From: RYN-133 sp963754285
GTDB taxonomy: Bacteria > Actinomycetota > Actinomycetes > Mycobacteriales > Jatrophihabitantaceae
Length of the DNA stretch: 64,000 nt
Direction: 5' to 3'
Assembly: GCA_963754285.1 (NCBI GenBank)
Contig: CAVWFN010000009.1
Coordinates: 186,001-250,000, forward strand
The position numbers and the translations under genes were made by a program. The notes beneath the pieces were generated by a model that made no database searches, had not been told where the DNA came from, and saw only the letters and a list, made by a program, of their open reading frames with translations. Below are positions 1 to 9,143 of the stretch, piece by piece (the stretch's first letter is position 1; each line of letters opens with the position of its first letter).

Positions 1-1079
1 CGCACTCCCCCGCCGACGCCATGTGATTCGAAGCGTCGGTGCACGCCGCCGAACGAACCCCACGACGCGATGACGGTATCGACGTCGAGCTCGATCTCTG
101 CGGCCATCGCCAGCGCCGCGGTCGCGTTCAGAGCCATGTGCTGACCGATCAGCGCACCGACCCGGACGTGCCTGCTGTCGGTGCCGATTCCGGTGACGTC
201 GAACTCGACGCCGTCGCTACCGGGAAGGATGTTGCTCACGACGATGTCGGCCGACTCGCTCACGCCGTAGGTGCGAACGCGCCGCCCCGACTCACGCGCG
301 TACCTCGCAACCCGCGCTGCGCCCTCGTCGTCGGCGCAACACAACAACAACCCGTTGTGGTCGACGCGGTCGACGAACAGTTCGAACGCCCGGAAGATGC
401 CCTCGAGGTCGCCGTGGTTCTCGAGGTGATCGGCCTCGACGTTGGTGACGATGGCCGCAGACGGGCGCGCGAGCAAGAACGATCCGTCACTCTCGTCGGC
501 CTCGACGATGGCCAGTTCGCCCGTGCCGAGGTGCGCGTTCTTGCCGGTCTCGTAGAGGTTCCCGCCGATGGCGAAGGACGGGTCGACGCCACAGGCCTGT
601 GCACCGACGGTCAGCAGCGACGTGGTCGAGGTCTTGCCGTGCGTGCCGGAGATTGCGACGACGCGCCGGTTCTCGAGCGCGGCCGCCAGCGCGACGGCGC
701 GGCGCAACACGGGTTTGCCGCTCTCGCGCGCCGCCACGAACTCGAAGTGCTGGGGGTTGATCGCAGTCGTGTAGACGAACGAGTCGGCGTCGTCGAGATG
801 GTCGACCGAATGACCGATGTGCACCGTGGCGCCGAGGGCACGCAGCGCGGCGACGCCGAGCGAGTCGCGTGCCTCGCACCCGCTGACCTCGACCCCGCGC
901 TCGAGCAGGATGCGCGCAAGCCCACTCATGCCCGTTCCGGCGATGCCCATGATGTGCACCCGGCCGAGATCTGCCAGCGGTGGCACGACGTCGGTAGCAG
1001 CGCTGCGCACCAGCGCGGCGCCGGGCGCCTCCCAGCCCTCGGGCCGGTCGGCGGAGTGGTCGCTCGTAGGCCTGGTCAC
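1..1079 (-). CDS. murC: UDP-N-acetylmuramate--L-alanine ligase MurC (3' end off window)
   Basis: MurC joins L-alanine to UDP-MurNAc with ATP in the cytoplasm, the first amino-acid addition to the peptidoglycan stem. About 359 residues are visible and the C-terminus lies beyond the left edge. The N-terminal dinucleotide-fold motif GIAGTGMSGLARIL and the Mur-ligase P-loop ISGTHGKTSTT are both present, followed by EADESDGSF and TNVEADHLENH, as expected for MurC. The GTG start overlaps the murG stop as GTGA, so translation is probably coupled. There is a short N-terminal extension of about 40 residues before the first conserved motif. In actinomycetes ftsQ and ftsZ usually follow, outside this window. 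Confidence 0.96.
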   Translation of the reverse strand, partial: MTRPTSDHSADRPEGWEAPGAALVRSAATDVVPPLADLGRVHIMGIAGTGMSGLARILLERGVEVSGCEARDSLGVAALRALGATVHIGHSVDHLDDADSFVYTTAINPQHFEFVAARESGKPVLRRAVALAAALENRRVVAISGTHGKTSTTSLLTVGAQACGVDPSFAIGGNLYETGKNAHLGTGELAIVEADESDGSFLLARPSAAIVTNVEADHLENHGDLEGIFRAFELFVDRVDHNGLLLCCADDEGAARVARYARESGRRVRTYGVSESADIVVSNILPGSDGVEFDVTGIGTDSRHVRVGALIGQHMALNATAALAMAAEIELDVDTVIASWGSFGGVHRRFESHGVGGGV

Positions 1080-2170
1080 GACGACGTCCCGACGATGTCG
1101 AGGACGGCCTTGGCCAGCACGACGTCGGCGTCACGCGCACCGGACGACGACGCTGCCTCCGACATCGCCTCGAGCCGCTGCGGATCGGTCATCCGCGGGA
1201 TGACCTCACGCACGATCCACTCCGGGGTCAGGTTCTCGTTGTCGACCATCACTCCACCACCGGCCGCGACGATCGGCTCGGCATTCGTGCGCTGCTCTCC
1301 GCCGCGTAGAGGCAAGGGTACGTATGCCGCGGGCAGGCCGACGGCGGTGAGTTCGGCACAGGTCATCGCGCCCGAGCGGCAGACCACGAAATCGGAAGCG
1401 GCGTACGCGTATTGCATGGAGTCGACGTACGGCAGCACGACGTACGGCGGCGTGCCCGCCGCGACCTCGACGACGTTCTTCGGACCGGCGATGTGCAGCA
1501 CCTGGACACCGGCCGCGCGCAACTGCGCCGCGGCCGCCGAGACAGCGATGTTGATCGCCTGCGCTCCCTGCGAGCCGCCAGTGACCATCAGCACCGGGCC
1601 TTCGGCATCGAGGCCGAACCGCACCCGCGCCTCGGCGCGAAGCGCGGCGCGGTCGAGATCGGCGATCGCCGGCCGCAACGGGATGCCGATCGGGACGCCG
1701 TGGCGAAGGTGCACCGACTTCGACGCCGTGAACACATGCTTCGTGAGCCGGGCAGCGACCTTGTTCGCCACTCCGGGACGGGCGTTCGCCTCGTGGATGA
1801 CGATCGGAATGCGCCGGCGCCGGGCCGCGATGTAGGCAGGCATCGCGACGTAACCACCGAACCCGACGACGGCCTGCGCCCGAGTCTTGTCGAGCACAGC
1901 GCCGGCCGCGCGAACCGAGCGGCGCAGCCGAGCCGGCACCGCGAAGAACGCCTTGTTCGGACGGCGTGGCAGCGGCACCGGCGGGATCAGTTCGAGCGGG
2001 TACCCGCGCGCGGGGATCAGTGTCGTGTCGAGCCCGCGCTCGGTTCCCAGCGCGGTGATCTCGGCGGACGGGTCGAGGCGGCGCACCGCGTCGGCGAAGT
2101 TCATCGCCGGCTCGATGTGCCCCGCCGAATGGCCGCCGGCCACGACGATCCTTACGCTGCAACTCACCAT
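1076..2170 (-). CDS. murG: UDP-GlcNAc:lipid I N-acetylglucosaminyltransferase MurG
   Basis: MurG transfers GlcNAc from UDP-GlcNAc to lipid I on the inner face of the membrane, giving lipid II. The 364-residue protein is of normal family length. It has the N-terminal glycine-rich loop AGGHSAGHIEP (residues 11-21; usual actinobacterial form GGGTAGHIEP), GFGGY near 103, HEAN near 126 and the donor-binding loop GGSQGAQ at 198-204. The start overlaps the end of ftsW (ATGGTGA) and the stop overlaps murC, so it is embedded in the dcw operon. Confidence 0.96.
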   Translation of the reverse strand: MVSCSVRIVVAGGHSAGHIEPAMNFADAVRRLDPSAEITALGTERGLDTTLIPARGYPLELIPPVPLPRRPNKAFFAVPARLRRSVRAAGAVLDKTRAQAVVGFGGYVAMPAYIAARRRRIPIVIHEANARPGVANKVAARLTKHVFTASKSVHLRHGVPIGIPLRPAIADLDRAALRAEARVRFGLDAEGPVLMVTGGSQGAQAINIAVSAAAAQLRAAGVQVLHIAGPKNVVEVAAGTPPYVVLPYVDSMQYAYAASDFVVCRSGAMTCAELTAVGLPAAYVPLPLRGGEQRTNAEPIVAAGGGVMVDNENLTPEWIVREVIPRMTDPQRLEAMSEAASSSGARDADVVLAKAVLDIVGTSS

Positions 2171-3675
2171 CCGCTTGCCTTCCGAGAAGGCGACCCGCTG
2201 CGCGATCCACCGCGCGATGAGCGCTGACCCAATCCGCCGGAAGTGGATCGCTGTCTGACCCGCTCGCTGCGCTCGGGGCCGTCCAGCGCTCCACGCCGCA
2301 AGCTCGCTGACGCTCGCGCGGGCGGCGTGCTCTTCGCGCGAGCGCTCATCGCGTTGGTGGTCACCTTGCGAACTTGCGTACCAGCGTTAGGTCTTGTTCT
2401 TCGTTTGGGCGGTTGGTACGGGCGCGGGACGGGGATGCGGAGCCAACGTTGGACGCGGGAGCGTCGGCCCAATCGTTGATCACGGCGCGCCATCGTCACG
2501 GCCGGCGCCTCGTGCCGGGCGAACGACACGAGCATCCCCAGCACGAAGAACGACGCGAGCAACGACGTGCCGCCGGCCGAGATGAACGGCAGCGGGATTC
2601 CGGTGACCGGCAGTAGCGCCGTCACATACCCGATGTTGATCACCGCCTGGCCGCAGATCCAGATGGTCGCCGCACCGGCGACCAGACGGGCGAACGGATC
2701 GGCGCTGCGCCGCGCGACGCGGATCCCGGTGTAGGCGAACAGCGCGAACAACGCCAGGACGACGACCGCGCCGAGCAGTCCGAGTTCCTCGCCGATGATC
2801 GCGAACACGTAGTCGGAGTTCGAGTTCGGCACCCAGTACTTGGACGTGCCGTCGCCGAGACCGACGCCGAAGATGCCGCCGGACCCGAGTGCGTAGAGGC
2901 TCTCGACGGTGTGGAAACCGTTGCCCTGTGCGTCCTTGAACGGATCGGTGAACGAGAGCAGCCGCTGCAGGCGGTACGGCTCGGCGACCGCCAGCGCAGT
3001 CACGCCGGCTGCGACCAAGCCCACCACGAGCCCGAAATAGCGCATCGGCATGCCGACCATCCACAGCAGGCCGAGCATGATCAGCAGGTAGCACAGTGTC
3101 GTGCCCAGATCCGGCTCGAGCATGACGAGCGCGATGATGAACACGAAGCCCGGGATGAGCGGCATGAACAGGTGCCGCGCCTTGCGCAGCGTGCCGAGCT
3201 GCTGCTTGCGCGCGAGCAGATCGGCCCCCCACAGCAGCATGCCGACCTTCGCGATCTCCGACGGCTGCAGCTGCAACGGTCCGAGGTCGATCCAGCGCCG
3301 GGCGCCGTACACCTCGACGCCGATGCCCGGGATCAGCACCGCCACCAGCGCGACGACGCTGAGCACCAGAACCGGATAAGCGAGTGCGCGGTAGGCCCGC
3401 GGCGACAGGCGCATGGCGAACCAGAACAGCGGCAGGCCGATGGCGAGGAACCAGCCCTCTTTGACGACCTGGGTCCAGATCGTGCCCGTCGGGCCGCCGT
3501 CGGCGGCGTGCGACGCGGCGATCGTCGTGGAGACCGCCATCAGGATGCCGAAGCCGAGCAGGCCGGCCGACGCGAGCAGCAACAGCTGCACCGAGGCGTA
3601 CGGACGGTCCAGGAATCTCGCGCCCTCCGACGGCGGCAGCAGCTTCGCCCGGACGCGGTGGAGAGCGGCGATCAT
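2164..3675 (-). CDS. ftsW: SEDS peptidoglycan glycosyltransferase FtsW
   Basis: FtsW polymerises lipid II at the septum, partnered by the FtsI transpeptidase encoded in the same operon. The 503-residue protein has the polytopic SEDS core over roughly residues 28-400. Hallmarks are GARRWIDLGPLQLQPSEIAK (124-143), EPDLGTT (187-193) and NSDYVFAIIGEELGLLG, which carries the expected catalytic Asp. After the last membrane segment comes a basic, low-complexity tail of about 100 residues. Part of this tail (GPERSERVRQ) is encoded by an interspersed repeat also found at 34540-34568, so the extreme C-terminus looks recently acquired. Start overlaps the murD stop by ATGA. Confidence 0.95.
   Translation of the reverse strand: MIAALHRVRAKLLPPSEGARFLDRPYASVQLLLLASAGLLGFGILMAVSTTIAASHAADGGPTGTIWTQVVKEGWFLAIGLPLFWFAMRLSPRAYRALAYPVLVLSVVALVAVLIPGIGVEVYGARRWIDLGPLQLQPSEIAKVGMLLWGADLLARKQQLGTLRKARHLFMPLIPGFVFIIALVMLEPDLGTTLCYLLIMLGLLWMVGMPMRYFGLVVGLVAAGVTALAVAEPYRLQRLLSFTDPFKDAQGNGFHTVESLYALGSGGIFGVGLGDGTSKYWVPNSNSDYVFAIIGEELGLLGAVVVLALFALFAYTGIRVARRSADPFARLVAGAATIWICGQAVINIGYVTALLPVTGIPLPFISAGGTSLLASFFVLGMLVSFARHEAPAVTMARRDQRLGRRSRVQRWLRIPVPRPYQPPKRRTRPNAGTQVRKVTTNAMSARAKSTPPARASASLRRGALDGPERSERVRQRSTSGGLGQRSSRGGSRSGSPSRKASGW
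2255..2322 (-). repeat. REP-like interspersed repeat inside the ftsW 3' coding region
   Basis: The 29 bases at 2255-2283 are the reverse complement of 34540-34568 with one mismatch; the core reads GAGCGCAGCGAGCGGG. A second shared block, GCGCGAGCG followed by AGCGAGCTTGC, lies about 20-30 bases away in both copies. The other copy is intergenic, so this one was probably captured when the ftsW reading frame extended through it. The family name is inference. Confidence 0.6.
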
Positions 3676-5051
3676 CCGTTGAGCGCCTGGATCGCTTCGG
3701 CGAAGGCCCGTCCTCGAGCCGAATAGTTGGCGAACATGTCATAGGACGCGGCCGCCGGCGCGAGCAGGACGGTGTCGCCCGGGCGCGCCAACCCGGCCGC
3801 AGCGCGGACGACCTCCAGCATCGCTCCATCGTCGTGTCTGTCGACCACGATCACGGGGACATCCGGCGCGTGTCGCCTTAGGGCCTGCTCAACAATCCCG
3901 CGGTCGACGCCGAGCAGCACGGCGCCCGCCAGCCGAGGCGCGATTTCGATCACCAGCTCGTCCACCGAGGCGCCCTTGAGCTGCCCGCCGGCGATCCACA
4001 CCACGCGGTCGTAGGCGAGCAACGAGCCGCGCGCCGCGTGTGCGTTGGTCGCCTTGCTGTCGTCGACCCACGCGATGTCGCCGTGCACGCCGACGGGCTG
4101 GTTGCGATGCGGATCCGGGACGAAGGTGGCGAGCCCACCGGCCACGCCGTCGGCGCCGACGCCGATCGCCCGCGCGAGGGCCGCTGCGGCGAGCGCGTTC
4201 GAGACGTTGTGCACGCCGGCCGGACGCACGTCCTCGACAGCGGCCAGCACGACGTGCTCGTCGCCGAACGCGCGCGAGACCAGATGGCCGGACGCCACGC
4301 CGATCTGGCCGGGCCGCGGCTCGTCGAGCGTGAACGACACGTGCTCACCCGGAGCCGTCCCGAGCAGCCGCGCGACGAGCGGATCGTCGGCGTTGCCGAC
4401 TGCCACCGCGGCGAACCACACGCCTGCTTTGGCCGCGGCGTAGTCCTCGAACGATCCGTGCCAGTCGAGATGATCGGGCGCCAGGTTGAGCAGTGCGCCG
4501 GCGAGTGGGCGCACCGAGGGCGCGAAGTGCAATTGCTGGCTCGACAGTTCGACGGCGAGCACGTCGTACGGCTCGGCCGCGACGACCGCGTCGATCAACG
4601 GTTCTCCGACGTTGCCGACCGCGACCGCGCGCAGCCCGCCGGCGCGCAACATCGCCTCGAGCATGTGCACCGTGGTGGTCTTGCCGTTGGTGCCGGTGAC
4701 GGCCAGCCACGGCGCGGCGTCGGCTCGTCGCAACCGCCACGCGAGTTCGACCTCGCCCCACACCGCAATCGCGCGCACCTGCGCGGTGACCAGCAGCGGG
4801 TCGGTCGGGCGAAGCCCGGGTGAGGCGACGACGAGGTCGACGTCGGGGAGCTCGGTCAGCGGGCCGAGCCAGCGCGCTCCGCGCTCGACGAGTTCGGCGA
4901 CGGCCGGTGACTGACTCGTTGCGGTGAGCAGGACGTCGCTGCCGAGGTCGAGCAGGGCGCGCGCGGCGGATGCTCCCGCCACGCCGACCCCGCACACGAG
5001 TACCCGCGCGGCGGCCAGGCGCTGCACGTCCGAGAGATCGGGCTCAGCCAC
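3672..5051 (-). CDS. murD: UDP-N-acetylmuramoyl-L-alanine--D-glutamate ligase MurD
   Basis: MurD adds D-glutamate to UDP-MurNAc-L-Ala using ATP. The 459-residue protein shows the N-terminal UDP-binding fold (CGVGVAGASAARALLDLG), the Mur P-loop TGTNGKTTT (119-127), NLAPDHLDWHGSFEDYAAAK and the C-terminal WIAGGQLKG and DDSKATN motifs. Length and domain order are typical. It overlaps mraY by eight bases upstream and ftsW by four bases downstream, consistent with coupled translation in the dcw operon. Confidence 0.96.
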   Translation of the reverse strand: MAEPDLSDVQRLAAARVLVCGVGVAGASAARALLDLGSDVLLTATSQSPAVAELVERGARWLGPLTELPDVDLVVASPGLRPTDPLLVTAQVRAIAVWGEVELAWRLRRADAAPWLAVTGTNGKTTTVHMLEAMLRAGGLRAVAVGNVGEPLIDAVVAAEPYDVLAVELSSQQLHFAPSVRPLAGALLNLAPDHLDWHGSFEDYAAAKAGVWFAAVAVGNADDPLVARLLGTAPGEHVSFTLDEPRPGQIGVASGHLVSRAFGDEHVVLAAVEDVRPAGVHNVSNALAAAALARAIGVGADGVAGGLATFVPDPHRNQPVGVHGDIAWVDDSKATNAHAARGSLLAYDRVVWIAGGQLKGASVDELVIEIAPRLAGAVLLGVDRGIVEQALRRHAPDVPVIVVDRHDDGAMLEVVRAAAGLARPGDTVLLAPAAASYDMFANYSARGRAFAEAIQALNG

Positions 5052-6141
5052 TGCCGACGAAGTCCGCGTAGAACAGGCCTATCCCGAATGCGACGGACAG
5101 TCCGGCCAGGATCCAGAACCGGACGATGATCGTCACTTCTTGCCAGCCGCCGAGTTCGAAGTGGTGGTGCAGCGGCGCCATTCGGAAGACACGTTTCCCC
5201 GTGCCGGTGCGTATTCGGGTGAATTTGAACCAGCTGTACTGCATCACCGACGCGAGCGTGACCGTCGCGAACAGTCCGCCGATCACGACGAGCAGCAATT
5301 CGGTGCGGCACAGGATCGCCAGGCCGGCCAGCAGGCCACCGAGAGCCATCGACCCGGTGTCGCCCATGAAGATCTGTGCCGGCGACGCGTTCCACCACAG
5401 GAACCCGAAACACGCGGCCATGGCCGATGCCGCCACCAGCGCGATGTCGAGCGGGTCGCGAACGTGGTAGCACCCGCCGATCGGGTTGGTGCCGCACGGA
5501 TTGCGGAACTGCAGCAGCGCGATCACCGTGAACGCGCCGAACGCCATCGCCGCGGCACCCGCGGCGAGCCCGTCCAGTCCGTCGGTGAGGTTCACCGCGT
5601 TCGAGGTCGCCGTCACGATCAGGTACGCGACGAGGACGAAGCCGATCGAGCCCAACCCGAGGGCCGAGATGTCGCGCACGTACGACAGATGCGTCGACGC
5701 CGGAGTCAGGCCGAGCTTGTTGCGGAACTGCAGGCACAACACGGCGAAGCTGACGCCGACGATGAGCTGTCCCAGGAACTTCGCCCGCGCGCGCAGGCCG
5801 AGGCTGCGCTGGTTCCGGATCTTGATGAGGTCGTCGAGAAACCCGACGACGCCGAGGCCGGCCATCAGGAAGAGCAACAGCACGCCGGACGCGTTGGGGC
5901 CGCCGCCGCCGTTGATGGCGATCGACAGGTGCGCGGCGGTGTAGCCGGCGATCGTCGACCCGATGATCGCGACCCCGCCCATCGTCGGTGTGCCGCGCTT
6001 GACGAGGTGACTCTTCGGCCCGTCGACGCGGATCTCCTGCCCGAAGCCGCGGCGGCGGAAGAAGGCGACGACCAGGGGTGTGAACAGGATGGACGCGACG
6101 AGCCCGACGACGGCAGCGATCAGGATGGTCTTGATGCCCAC
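5044..6141 (-). CDS. mraY: Phospho-N-acetylmuramoyl-pentapeptide transferase MraY
   Basis: MraY moves phospho-MurNAc-pentapeptide to undecaprenyl phosphate, making lipid I at the inner membrane. The 365-residue polytopic protein has KRGTPTMGG near residues 48-56, DDLIKI, the metal-site motif NLTDGLDGLAAG and the C-terminal APLHHHFELGGW segment. All are canonical. The start lies inside the end of murF (22-base overlap) and the stop inside the start of murD. Confidence 0.96.
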   Translation of the reverse strand: MGIKTILIAAVVGLVASILFTPLVVAFFRRRGFGQEIRVDGPKSHLVKRGTPTMGGVAIIGSTIAGYTAAHLSIAINGGGGPNASGVLLLFLMAGLGVVGFLDDLIKIRNQRSLGLRARAKFLGQLIVGVSFAVLCLQFRNKLGLTPASTHLSYVRDISALGLGSIGFVLVAYLIVTATSNAVNLTDGLDGLAAGAAAMAFGAFTVIALLQFRNPCGTNPIGGCYHVRDPLDIALVAASAMAACFGFLWWNASPAQIFMGDTGSMALGGLLAGLAILCRTELLLVVIGGLFATVTLASVMQYSWFKFTRIRTGTGKRVFRMAPLHHHFELGGWQEVTIIVRFWILAGLSVAFGIGLFYADFVGSG

Positions 6142-7595
6142 GCGTCGCCTCCGTCCTTCGTCGTCGTCGCAGATCGTGTCGCCGGTTGTGTCGCCGATTG
6201 TTCAGTCGTGCCGGTGCGATCGTCGGCGATGGCCAGGCCGACACGCTCGAGGCTCGCCGCGCGCGATGCCTTGACCAAGACGACGTCGCCGGGACGCAAT
6301 TCGTTGCGCAACAGCTCGATCGCGGCCTCGGCGTCAGGCACCGTGCTGGCCTCGCCGCGCCACGAGCCTTCCAGAACGGCGGCGTCGGCGATCGTCCGGG
6401 CCACCTGTCCCACGGCAACGACACGTGCTAACCCCAGCTGGGCTGCGTAGCGTCCGACCGCCTCGTGGGCGGCCGTCTCGTCGGGGCCGAGCTCGGCCAT
6501 GTGCCCGAGCACGGCGACCATCCGGCCGCGGCGCGCCGCGGCTACAGCGGCGAGGGCGTCGAGCGCCGCGCGCATCGACTCCGGGTTGGCGTTGTAGGCG
6601 TCGTTGATGACGACGACTCCGTCGGGACGTTCGGACACCTCCATGCGCCACCGCGACGACGCGACCGCGGCGCCGAGAGCATCGGCCACAGCGTCGATCG
6701 TCATCCCCACCGACAGCGCGACCGACGCCGCTGCCAGGGCGTTGCTGACGTGGTGTGCACCGACGAGGCGCAACTGCACCGGTGCGGACGCTCCGGCCGC
6801 ATGCAGCCTGAAGCCGGGGCGCCCGAACTCGTCGAGCTGCACGTCGGTGGCGCGGACGTCGGCGAGCGCGGCCGTCCCGAACTCGACGACGTGCGCATGC
6901 GTGCGGTCGGCCATGGCGGTAACCAGGTCGTCGTCCGCGTTGAGCACGGCGATTCCCTCGGCGGGCAGCGCCTCGACCAACTCACCCTTGGCCTGCGCGA
7001 TCGCCTCGCGAGTGCCGAACTCGCCGAGATGTGCCGAGCCGACATTGAGGACGACGCCGACGTGCGGCGCAGCGATCTCGGTGAGGTGCCGGATGTGGCC
7101 GATCCCGCGGGCGCCGAGCTCGAGCACGAGAAACATCGTCGAGGCGTCGGCGCGCAGCACGGTGTAGGGATGGCCGAGCTCGTTGTTGGCCGACCCGACC
7201 GCAGCCACCGTCGGACCGGCGTTCGTCAGGACGCTGGCCAGGAGGTCCTTGGTCGACGTCTTGCCGGACGAACCGGTGACGCCGATGACCGTGGCGCTGA
7301 GCCGGCGGGCGACCTCGGTGGCCAGCGCCGTCAACGCCTCGATCGGGTCGGCGACCTCGATGCGTGGGGCCGCGACCCGTCGTACGCACATGACCGCGAC
7401 CGCGCCCTGCTCGATCGCGGCCTGTGCGAAGTCGTGTCCGTCGACGTGCTCGCCGGGCACGGCGAGGAACAGTCCACCCGGACCGACCTTGCGTGAGTCG
7501 TATTCGACGGCGCCGGTGACGACGGTGTCCGGGTCGGCATCGCGCACCTTGCCGTCGACGGCCGCCGCGATCTCGGCGAGGGTCATCTCGATCAC
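6120..7595 (-). CDS. murF: UDP-MurNAc-tripeptide--D-alanyl-D-alanine ligase MurF
   Basis: MurF attaches D-Ala-D-Ala to the tripeptide precursor, completing the cytoplasmic pentapeptide. The protein is 491 residues. P-loop TGSSGKTSTKDLLA starts at 107, preceded by the N-terminal EYDSRKVGPGGLFLAVPGEHVDGHDF block typical of MurE/MurF. NDAYNANPESMRAAL is the MurF-specific motif. The C-terminal 30 residues are Thr/Ala-rich and poorly conserved; they overlap mraY. The ATG overlaps the murE stop by four bases. Confidence 0.95.
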   Translation of the reverse strand: MIEMTLAEIAAAVDGKVRDADPDTVVTGAVEYDSRKVGPGGLFLAVPGEHVDGHDFAQAAIEQGAVAVMCVRRVAAPRIEVADPIEALTALATEVARRLSATVIGVTGSSGKTSTKDLLASVLTNAGPTVAAVGSANNELGHPYTVLRADASTMFLVLELGARGIGHIRHLTEIAAPHVGVVLNVGSAHLGEFGTREAIAQAKGELVEALPAEGIAVLNADDDLVTAMADRTHAHVVEFGTAALADVRATDVQLDEFGRPGFRLHAAGASAPVQLRLVGAHHVSNALAAASVALSVGMTIDAVADALGAAVASSRWRMEVSERPDGVVVINDAYNANPESMRAALDALAAVAAARRGRMVAVLGHMAELGPDETAAHEAVGRYAAQLGLARVVAVGQVARTIADAAVLEGSWRGEASTVPDAEAAIELLRNELRPGDVVLVKASRAASLERVGLAIADDRTGTTEQSATQPATRSATTTKDGGDAWASRPS

Positions 7596-9142
7596 CGGGG
7601 CTCCAACTCCCCTGTGCGCGACTCGCGCCGCAGTGCGGCGAGCAGCACGTCCCGGTCGTCGAACGGGTGCACCACACCGGCGATCTCCTGGCCCGGCTCG
7701 TGACCCTTCCCGGCGATGAGCACGGTGTCACCGGCTCGCGCGCTCGCAACAGCGGCAGCGATTGCCGCCGCGCGGTCGCCGACCTCGCGGATCTCGCCGC
7801 GCTCGGCGGCCGGGACGTCATCGACGCCGGCGAGCATCGCCGCGCGGATCGCAGCGGGGTCCTCCGTGCGTGGGTTGTCGTCGGTGACGATGAGCAGGTC
7901 GGCACCTCGCGCCGCGATCGCACCCATGTGCGGCCGCTTGCCCCGGTCGCGGTCGCCGCCACAGCCCAGCACGATGATCAAGCGACCTCGCGTGAGCGGG
8001 CGCAATGCGCGCAGCGCGCCGTCGACCGCGGCCGGCTTGTGGCTGTAGTCGACGATCGCCAAGAACTCCTGCCCGCCGTCGATGCGCTCCATGCGACCGG
8101 GCACTGTTGCCGCAGCGACGGCCGGTGCGGCGATCTCGATCGGCACGGAGTTCTCATGCAGGATTGCGAGCGCCAGCACCGCATTGGCGACGTTGTAGCG
8201 GCCCGGCACCGCGCACCCGGTGACGAGGTCGATGCCGGGCCCACGCACGCGGAACCGCGTCGTGCCGTCCGAGTTCTCGGTGATGTCGTCGGCCTGCCAC
8301 GTCGCGTCGGCGCCGCCGGTACTCACCGTGACGCATTCCCCCGCGACCTGCGCCATGCGTTGGCCCCACTCGTCGTCAACGACGATCACCGCGCGCCGCG
8401 ACCGTCCGTCGAACAAGAGCGCCTTCGCATTGAAGTAGTCGTCCATATCCGCGTGGAAGTCGAGATGGTCCTCGGACAGGTTCGTGAATGCGCCGATCTC
8501 GAACTCGGTGCCGCCGACGCGTCCCATTGCCAGCGCGTGGCTCGACACCTCCATGGCCACGTGCGTCACGCCCCGCTCGCGCATCACTGCGAGCAGAGCC
8601 TGCAGTTCGGCCGCTTCCGGGGTGGTGAATCCCGTCTTGATCGACTGGTCGCCGATGAGCGTGGCCACAGTTCCGATCAGCGCGGTACCCCGCCCGGCCG
8701 CCTGCAGGCCGGCGCGCACGAAGAAGGTCGTCGTCGTCTTTCCGCTCGTCCCGGTGACTCCCAGCAGTTCGAGTTCGCCGCTCGGGTCGCCGTAGACCTC
8801 GGCGGCGACCGGCCCGACCGCGGCGCGCACGTCCGGCACGACCAGCACCGGCACCCCGGCGGGGACGAAGCCCAACCCGGGCTCGTCGGTGAGCACCGCG
8901 ACCGCCCCTGATTCCACGGCGCCGGCCGCATAACTGGCGCCGTGGGCGAGCCGTCCGGGTGCGCCCGCGAACAGATCGCCGGGACGGATCCGGTCGCTGG
9001 CCATCGTCACGCCGACGACCGAGACGTCGCTGCCCTGAACGCGCGCGCCGGTGCCGGCCCGGGCGGCCAGGGAGCCCAGTGAGACGGGCACCACGCCGGC
9101 CGGCCGGGGCACGCTTGCGGTCTCGGCGGGGTGGGGCGGCAC
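7592..9142 (-). CDS. murE: UDP-MurNAc-tripeptide synthetase MurE (meso-DAP type)
   Basis: MurE adds the third stem residue. The P-loop TGTSGKTTT lies at about residues 130-138. The substrate-specifying motif reads DDNPRTEDP, the DNPR form known to select meso-diaminopimelate, so the wall is predicted to be DAP-type. I chose the GTG at 9142, one base after the ftsI stop, giving 516 residues. An in-frame GTG at 9112 is an alternative start. An upstream extension to 9241 would read through ftsI in a non-coding frame and is unlikely. The stop overlaps murF by ATGA. Confidence 0.93.
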   Translation of the reverse strand: MPPHPAETASVPRPAGVVPVSLGSLAARAGTGARVQGSDVSVVGVTMASDRIRPGDLFAGAPGRLAHGASYAAGAVESGAVAVLTDEPGLGFVPAGVPVLVVPDVRAAVGPVAAEVYGDPSGELELLGVTGTSGKTTTTFFVRAGLQAAGRGTALIGTVATLIGDQSIKTGFTTPEAAELQALLAVMRERGVTHVAMEVSSHALAMGRVGGTEFEIGAFTNLSEDHLDFHADMDDYFNAKALLFDGRSRRAVIVVDDEWGQRMAQVAGECVTVSTGGADATWQADDITENSDGTTRFRVRGPGIDLVTGCAVPGRYNVANAVLALAILHENSVPIEIAAPAVAAATVPGRMERIDGGQEFLAIVDYSHKPAAVDGALRALRPLTRGRLIIVLGCGGDRDRGKRPHMGAIAARGADLLIVTDDNPRTEDPAAIRAAMLAGVDDVPAAERGEIREVGDRAAAIAAAVASARAGDTVLIAGKGHEPGQEIAGVVHPFDDRDVLLAALRRESRTGELEPR

Positions 9143-9143
9143 G

